DNA from: Immundisolibacter sp049322795
Lineage (GTDB): Bacteria; Pseudomonadota; Gammaproteobacteria; Immundisolibacterales; Immundisolibacteraceae
Reading direction: 5' to 3'
DNA: 64,000 nucleotides
NCBI GenBank assembly: GCA_049322795.1
Contig: JBMOQH010000016.1
Coordinates: forward strand, 186,001 to 250,000
Made by a program: the position numbers and the translations under genes. Of the stretch, positions 59,421-64,000 are shown piece after piece. The number at the start of each line of letters is the position of its first letter. The stretch's first letter is position 1. The notes beneath the pieces were generated by a model that was not told the origin of the DNA, ran no database searches, and was given only the letters and a program-made list of their open reading frames with translations.

Positions 59421-62270
59421 ATGCGACCGGCGCCCACACTCGCTGCCCTGCGCCGCCAGGCGACCTGGCCCCGCCTGCTGGCGCTCGGGCTGCTGCTCGT
59501 GCTGGTGGCGGCCGTGCGCGCGGCGCCCGAGCAGGCCCGCCGGTATCTGGAAGAGTCGCTCGCGCAAGCAACCGGCGGCCAGGCCCAGGTGGTGGCGCTC
59601 GATCTCGACCTCTGGAGCCTCACGGCGCGCGTGCACGGGCTGCATCTCACCGACGCCAACGGCGCCCTGCTGCTGGCAGCCGAAACGGTCAGCGCCGATC
59701 TGGCCGCCGATTCGCTGTGGACGCGCAGCGTGCACGTCGAGGCGGTGGACCTGCACGGCGTGCGCGGCCGGCTGGAGCTGCTCGCCGATGGCACGCTGCG
59801 ACCCCAGCTGCCGCCCGGCAGCGACGAGGATGGCGCCGCGCCTGCGCGGGTGCGTATCGACCGCATCGCGCTCGCCGGCGGCGCGCTCACGGTGCGCGAC
59901 GCGAGCGCAGCGCCCGCCGCCGCGCTTGCCCTGACCGACCTTGGCCTCACGCTGACCGGGCTCGACACGGCGGCGCCCGATGCCGCGTCGTTCACCGTCA
60001 CGGGTCGCCTCAACGGCGGCACGGCGCGGCTCGAGGGCACGTTCGTCGCCGCCCCGTTCGCGCTCAGTAGCACGCTGAAGCTTGTGGGCGTCCAGGCCAC
60101 CCCGGCGCTCGCCTACCTCGAGCGCGCGCTGCCGCTCAGCGCCCGGGGCGGGCAGCTCGACGCCACGGCGGCGCTGTCGCTCGCCAGCGACGGCGCGTTT
60201 CGCCTCAGCGACGGCCGCGTCAGCCTGCGGGGCACCACGGTCGATGACGCCGGAGCCCCGCTGGCGCGCATCGGCGAGATCGGCGCCGATAGTCTGGCGG
60301 TCGACCTGGCCGCGCGGCGCGTCTCGGTGGCCGCCATCCACGGGCGCGACAACTGGGTCGCCGTGACGCGCGCCGCCGATGGCACGCTCAACCTGTCAGC
60401 GCTCACCGCCGGGGCCGCGCCGGCGGGCGAAGCCAAGACCGCCCCCAAGCCCGAGCCGACCGCGAAAGACTCAAGCTGGCAGGTGAAGCTCGGTGCACTC
60501 ACGCTGACTGGCCAGCGCGTGAGCGTGCGCGACGACACCGTGCAGCCGGCCCTGCAGCAGGACGTGACGGTCGACGAGCTGCACATCGGCGCGCTGGGGT
60601 CGCCGGATCCGGTGCCGGTGCGCCTGAGCGCCCGCACCGGCGAGAAGGGCACGCTCACCCTGGACGGCACGGCCACGCTGCCCGCCGGCCCGGCGGACAT
60701 CAGCCTCAAAGCCAGCGGCCTGCCGCTGGTGCCGCTGGCGCCCTACCTGCCGGATCTGGGGCCACTGGCGCTGCGCAGCGGCACGGCGGCGGCCGACGGG
60801 CAGCTCACGCTCGGCGACGACGGCCCGCAGTTCAAGGGCCAGGCCAAGCTGTCGCGCATCGAGCTGTGGGACACCGGGCGCGGCGAGTCGCTGCTGTCGC
60901 TGCGCACGTTCCGGATCGACAACCTCGACGCCAGCGCGCGCGGCGTCACGTCGAGCAAGATCTGGATCAACCGCCCGACGCTGCGCGTGGTCATCACCGA
61001 GAACCGGCAAAGCAACCTGTCGCGCTTCGGCCCGCGCAAGGTGGCGCCCGTCGGCACCCCGCCGCCGATCACCTACGGCGACCCGAAAGCCCGACCGCTG
61101 CGCTTTCGGATCGATACCGTGCGGGTCAGTCGCGGCATCCTCAACCTCGAGGATCGCAGCCTCGACCCGCATTTCGCGGTCAGCATCCAGCAGCTCAAGG
61201 GCGACATCGACGGCCTTTCGAGCGATACCCAGCAATCGGCGCACATTGCGCTCACCGGGCGCATCGACCAGTACGCGCCAGCCGCCGTGGAAGGCACGTT
61301 CACCATCGCCGCCCCGCGCAAGGCGACGTTCAAGGTCCAGTTCGCCGGCGTCGAGATGGCCACCTTCGCGCCCTACGTGAGCAAATTCGCCGGCTACCGC
61401 ATCGAGCGCGGCACGCTCGACGTCGACCTCGACTACACCATCGAGGGCACGCGCGTGGTCGGTAACAATGACATCGTGGTCGATCGCCTGGTGCTCGGCG
61501 AGCGGGTGCAGAGCCCCGATGCCATCGACCTGCCGCTGACGCTGGCGCTGGCGCTGCTCAAGGACTCGCGCGGCGTGATCGACGTCGCCCTGCCGCTGCG
61601 CGGGGACCTGTCCAACCCGCAGTTCGACTACGGCGCGCTGATTGGGCTCGCCCTCAAGTCGCTGCTGGTCAAGGCGGTCAAATCGCCCTTCACCTTGCTG
61701 TCGCGCCTGGTCGGCGGCAAGGCGAAGGATCTGCGCACCGTGGGCTTCGCACCGGGCGGCACCGAGCTCGCGCCGGCGCAGGTGGAGAGCCTGAAGAAAG
61801 TGGCGCAGGCCATGATCGCGCGTCCCCAGATCGCCCTCGAAATCCGGCCCCAGGCCGATCTCGACGACAGCCGCGCGCTGGCCGAGCGCGCCCTCGGCGC
61901 CGCGCTCGGCCAGGCAGCCGGCGACGAAAGCGACACCGGCGAGGACGAGGAGTGGGTCGAGGCGCTGCGTCGGCTGTACGAGGAACGGTTCGGCACCGAG
62001 CCGCCACCGGTGCCGGCGCCGGACGGCACCACGCCCAGCAAACAGGAGCAGCGCGCGGCTGCGGCCCGCGCCGGCCGCGAACGGCTGCTGGCGGCCATGG
62101 CGCCGGATGCCGCGGCCCTGCGCGCGCTGGCGCAGGCGCGCGGCGAGGCCATCCGCGCCGCGCTGGTGGACAATGGCGTGCCGGTCGGGCGGCTGGCCAT
62201 CGTGTTGCCGCCGGAACAGGCCGAACTGCCGGCGTCCGCCACCAGCGAGTTGGCCATCGGCGGGTCGTGA
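59421..62270 (+). CDS. DUF748 (AsmA-like) membrane-anchored envelope protein
   Basis: The 949-residue protein has an N-terminal membrane helix (about 16-35) followed by a long periplasmic beta-rich region of the DUF748/AsmA type (GTLNLSALTAG, KIWINRPTLRVVITENRQSNLSRF, LKGDIDGLSSDTQQSAHIALTGRIDQYAPA). The segment DLPLTLALALLKDSRGVIDVALPLRGDLSNPQFDYGALI is a family hallmark. The C-terminal part (about 775-940) has an OmpA-like phrase TELAPAQVESLKKVAQAM. AsmA-like proteins may move or organise lipids between membranes. REP units follow. Confidence 0.9.
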   Translation: MRPAPTLAALRRQATWPRLLALGLLLVLVAAVRAAPEQARRYLEESLAQATGGQAQVVALDLDLWSLTARVHGLHLTDANGALLLAAETVSADLAADSLWTRSVHVEAVDLHGVRGRLELLADGTLRPQLPPGSDEDGAAPARVRIDRIALAGGALTVRDASAAPAAALALTDLGLTLTGLDTAAPDAASFTVTGRLNGGTARLEGTFVAAPFALSSTLKLVGVQATPALAYLERALPLSARGGQLDATAALSLASDGAFRLSDGRVSLRGTTVDDAGAPLARIGEIGADSLAVDLAARRVSVAAIHGRDNWVAVTRAADGTLNLSALTAGAAPAGEAKTAPKPEPTAKDSSWQVKLGALTLTGQRVSVRDDTVQPALQQDVTVDELHIGALGSPDPVPVRLSARTGEKGTLTLDGTATLPAGPADISLKASGLPLVPLAPYLPDLGPLALRSGTAAADGQLTLGDDGPQFKGQAKLSRIELWDTGRGESLLSLRTFRIDNLDASARGVTSSKIWINRPTLRVVITENRQSNLSRFGPRKVAPVGTPPPITYGDPKARPLRFRIDTVRVSRGILNLEDRSLDPHFAVSIQQLKGDIDGLSSDTQQSAHIALTGRIDQYAPAAVEGTFTIAAPRKATFKVQFAGVEMATFAPYVSKFAGYRIERGTLDVDLDYTIEGTRVVGNNDIVVDRLVLGERVQSPDAIDLPLTLALALLKDSRGVIDVALPLRGDLSNPQFDYGALIGLALKSLLVKAVKSPFTLLSRLVGGKAKDLRTVGFAPGGTELAPAQVESLKKVAQAMIARPQIALEIRPQADLDDSRALAERALGAALGQAAGDESDTGEDEEWVEALRRLYEERFGTEPPPVPAPDGTTPSKQEQRAAAARAGRERLLAAMAPDAAALRALAQARGEAIRAALVDNGVPVGRLAIVLPPEQAELPASATSELAIGGS

Positions 62271-62281
62271 CACAAGGCGCC

Positions 62282-62428
62282 CTTCGCGGCGAGGGCGCCG
62301 CTCCCACGGCGAGACTTGCTTGTGGGAGGCCCGCCCTCGGGCCGAATGCGCTGTCGGGAAGATTCGCGGCGGGGCGCCGCTCCCACAGGACCTTGGGCTG
62401 GAGTGGGAGGCCCGCCCCCGGGCCGAAT
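62282..62428. repeat. REP/BIME cluster 2
   Basis: Four units: A reverse (62282-62307), B forward (62322-62347), A reverse (62362-62386, one base shorter) and B forward (62403-62428). The block is inverted relative to clusters 1 and 3, so A and B again point in opposite directions. It lies just after the DUF748 stop. Confidence 0.9.
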
Positions 62429-62475
62429 GCGGTCGAGAAATTCAACACAACATTCAACGCAAGAGGAGAAACATC

Positions 62476-63447
62476 ATGACGATTCTGGTAACCGGCGGCT
62501 GCGGCCTGGTGGGCTCGTTCGCGGTGCGCGAGGCGGTCGCCCGCGGCGTGCCGGTGGCGGCCTTCGATCTCGCCCTCAAGACCGAACTGCTGGCCGACAT
62601 GCGCGACAAGGTCACGCTGGTGCAGGGCAACGTGCTGCACGCGCCGGATCTGTACCGGGCGGTGCGCGAGCTCGACGTGACGCGCATCCTGCACACGGCG
62701 AGCTTTCTCACCCCGGGCGCCTACGCGCGGCCCTACGCCAACGCCGAGCTGACCCTGATGGGCACGCTGAACGTGCTCGAATGCGCCCGCGCGATGGGCC
62801 TCAAGCGCGTGAGCTACGTGTCCACCGGCAAGACCGGCTGGACCGGCGCGGCGTTCTCGAAGACGCTCGACACGGGCAAGTTCGACATCCCGGCCGATCC
62901 GTACGCCAGCGCCAAGGTGGGCGCCGAGCTGCTGGCCAACGACTACCGCCAGCTGTACGGCCTCGACGTGCGCATCCTGCGCCTGGGCGGGCAGGTGTAC
63001 GGGCCGGGCTTCGCGTTTGCCGGCGCCATCGGCCAGGGCCTGCAGCCGTTCATCGAAAAGCCGCTGCGCGGCGAGCCGGTGCGCTACGACCAGCCGATCC
63101 TCGCCCATTCCGCGCCCATCATCCCCATGCTGTACGGCGGCGACGCCGGCCGCGGCTGCATGGCCGCCACGCTGGCCGCCGACCTGCCGCACGTGGTGTA
63201 CGACATCAACGCACCGATCGCGGTGACGCTGTATCAGCTGGTGCAGGAGCTCAAACGCCTGATTCCCGGTGCCGACATCGAGGTGCCGCAGGCGCCGACC
63301 GAGGCGGGGCCGTTCCGCGCCGGGCCGATCCCGCCCGACCCGCGCGCCCAGGCGGACTTCGGCTACCTGCCGCAGTACGACCTCGACCGCGGGCTGCGCG
63401 AGTACATCGCGTTCTTGCAGAGCGGCCGCTACGCCGCGGTCGCCTGA
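62476..63447 (+). CDS. NAD-dependent epimerase/dehydratase (extended SDR)
   Basis: This 323-residue SDR has GGCGLVGSFA near the N-terminus, an acidic NAD-binding residue (AFDLALK), the active-site Tyr-Lys as DPYASAKVGAELL, and RLGGQVYGPGFAFAG. Ser/Thr appears as SYVSTGKT. The substrate is not clear; nucleotide-sugar or sterol-type substrates fit the fold. GAGGAG precedes the ATG. It is flanked by REP clusters 2 and 3, and the DUF748 gene is on the same strand. Confidence 0.87.
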   Translation: MTILVTGGCGLVGSFAVREAVARGVPVAAFDLALKTELLADMRDKVTLVQGNVLHAPDLYRAVRELDVTRILHTASFLTPGAYARPYANAELTLMGTLNVLECARAMGLKRVSYVSTGKTGWTGAAFSKTLDTGKFDIPADPYASAKVGAELLANDYRQLYGLDVRILRLGGQVYGPGFAFAGAIGQGLQPFIEKPLRGEPVRYDQPILAHSAPIIPMLYGGDAGRGCMAATLAADLPHVVYDINAPIAVTLYQLVQELKRLIPGADIEVPQAPTEAGPFRAGPIPPDPRAQADFGYLPQYDLDRGLREYIAFLQSGRYAAVA

Positions 63448-63463
63448 CCGGCGGCTATCACTC

Positions 63464-63653
63464 GTGGGAGCGGCGCCCTCGCCGCGAATCCGCCCCCGTG
63501 CCGCTGTTCGGCCCGGGGGCGGGCCTCCCACACCAACCCAAAGCCTTGTGGGAGCGGCGCCCTCGCCGCGAATCTCCCACGACCCATTCGGCCCGGGGGC
63601 GGGCCTCCCACTCCAGCCCAAGGCCCCGTGGGAGCGCCGCCCCCGCCGCGAAT
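63464..63653. repeat. REP/BIME cluster 3
   Basis: Five units: A forward (63464-63489), B reverse (63506-63531), A (63548-63573), B (63586-63611) and A (63628-63653). Loops vary between CCCT and CCCC, and the last A has one stem change, but orientation is strictly alternating. It ends 80 bp before folB. Confidence 0.92.
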
Positions 63654-63733
63654 CCGCCGCCCCCATTCAGGGCTCGCATCCCGGCCCGCGCCGGGGCATC
63701 CTGCGCCGGCCCTGACCCAACCCGAGACTCCCC

Positions 63734-64000
63734 ATGGCCACCGGCACCATCCGCATCGAGGAACTGACCGTCCACTGCGTGATCGGCATCATCGAATCCG
63801 AGCGCCTGCGCGACCAGCGCATCTTCATCGATGCGGAACTCGACACCGACTTCGCGGCCGCCGCCGCCAGCGACCACATCGACGACACCATCAACTACGC
63901 GGTGGTGGCGGAGCAGCTCACGCGGCTGGCCGTGGACGGCCGTTATTACCTGGTCGAGCGCTACGTCAGCGAGGCCACCGCCCTGCTGCTGGAGCGCTAC
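63734..64000 (+). CDS. folB: Dihydroneopterin aldolase FolB (partial, runs off the right edge)
   Basis: The first 89 residues match FolB: GTIRIEELTVHCVIGIIESERLRDQRIFIDAELDTDF, then HIDDTINYAVVAEQLTRLAVDGRYYLVERYVSEATALLLERY. The Glu in IGIIESERL is the pterin-binding region. The enzyme makes hydroxymethyldihydropterin in folate synthesis. The frame is open to the window end, so length and active-site Lys cannot be checked. Confidence 0.92.
   Translation, partial: MATGTIRIEELTVHCVIGIIESERLRDQRIFIDAELDTDFAAAAASDHIDDTINYAVVAEQLTRLAVDGRYYLVERYVSEATALLLERY

Overview
The window is GC-rich chromosomal DNA from a Gram-negative proteobacterium, most likely a gammaproteobacterium. The evidence is a ubiE-ubiJ-ubiB cluster, DksA, ZapE, an sdhCDAB operon, glnK-amtB, alaC-hom-thrC, an Lpp-like alanine-zipper lipoprotein and REP/BIME-type intergenic palindromes. 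An orphan aromatic-ring-hydroxylating dioxygenase and two glutathione S-transferases suggest an environmental organism able to attack aromatics. No species can be named from the sequence alone. The record is a scaffold: 100 Ns at 55563-55662 mark an unresolved gap inside a tandem REP array.

Positions 1 to about 6623 are the right-hand part of an integrative element. It carries a leftward replication module (AlpA-type regulator, PriCT-2/Toprim primase-like protein, P-loop ATPase and a TubC-docking-like protein cut by the window edge). It also has a 152-bp tandem duplication packed with ATGAC motifs (candidate origin), an unrecognised protein, a HicAB toxin-antitoxin pair and a P4-type tyrosine integrase broken by a one-base frameshift. 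The right boundary is a displaced 3' half of a tRNA-Thr(TGT). The intact tRNA and the other attachment site should lie left of the window.

From 6.7 to 29.5 kb the genes are chromosomal: ubiquinone synthesis, a Rieske dioxygenase alpha/beta pair, a DUF523/DUF1722 protein, a sirtuin, a membrane-anchored glutamate-synthase-like FMN protein, MacAB, a PP-loop protein, an MFS transporter, a methyltransferase, YdcH, a GH5 glucanase, an SbmA/YddA-like ABC protein with a degenerate ATPase domain, a HAD-Nudix fusion, an AEC permease, a GST and a class II aldolase. From 29.7 to 34.4 kb is a signalling block: a REC-GAF-GGDEF-EAL protein, a NarX-like kinase, a NarL-like regulator and DksA.

From 34.6 to 54.9 kb is core metabolism: sdhCDAB, zapE, rsmJ, gluQ, glnK-amtB, a ketopantoate-reductase-like protein, a SerA-like dehydrogenase, serS, YciI, a GST, an L,D-transpeptidase, the lipoprotein, ppsA, and thrC/hom/alaC. 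From 55 kb to the end are an Mth938-domain protein, a SulP transporter, an MBL/Nudix pair, a DUF748 protein, an NAD-dependent epimerase and a partial folB. Three REP clusters lie between these genes. They contain two stem variants that always sit in opposite orientation and differ by compensatory base-pair swaps.
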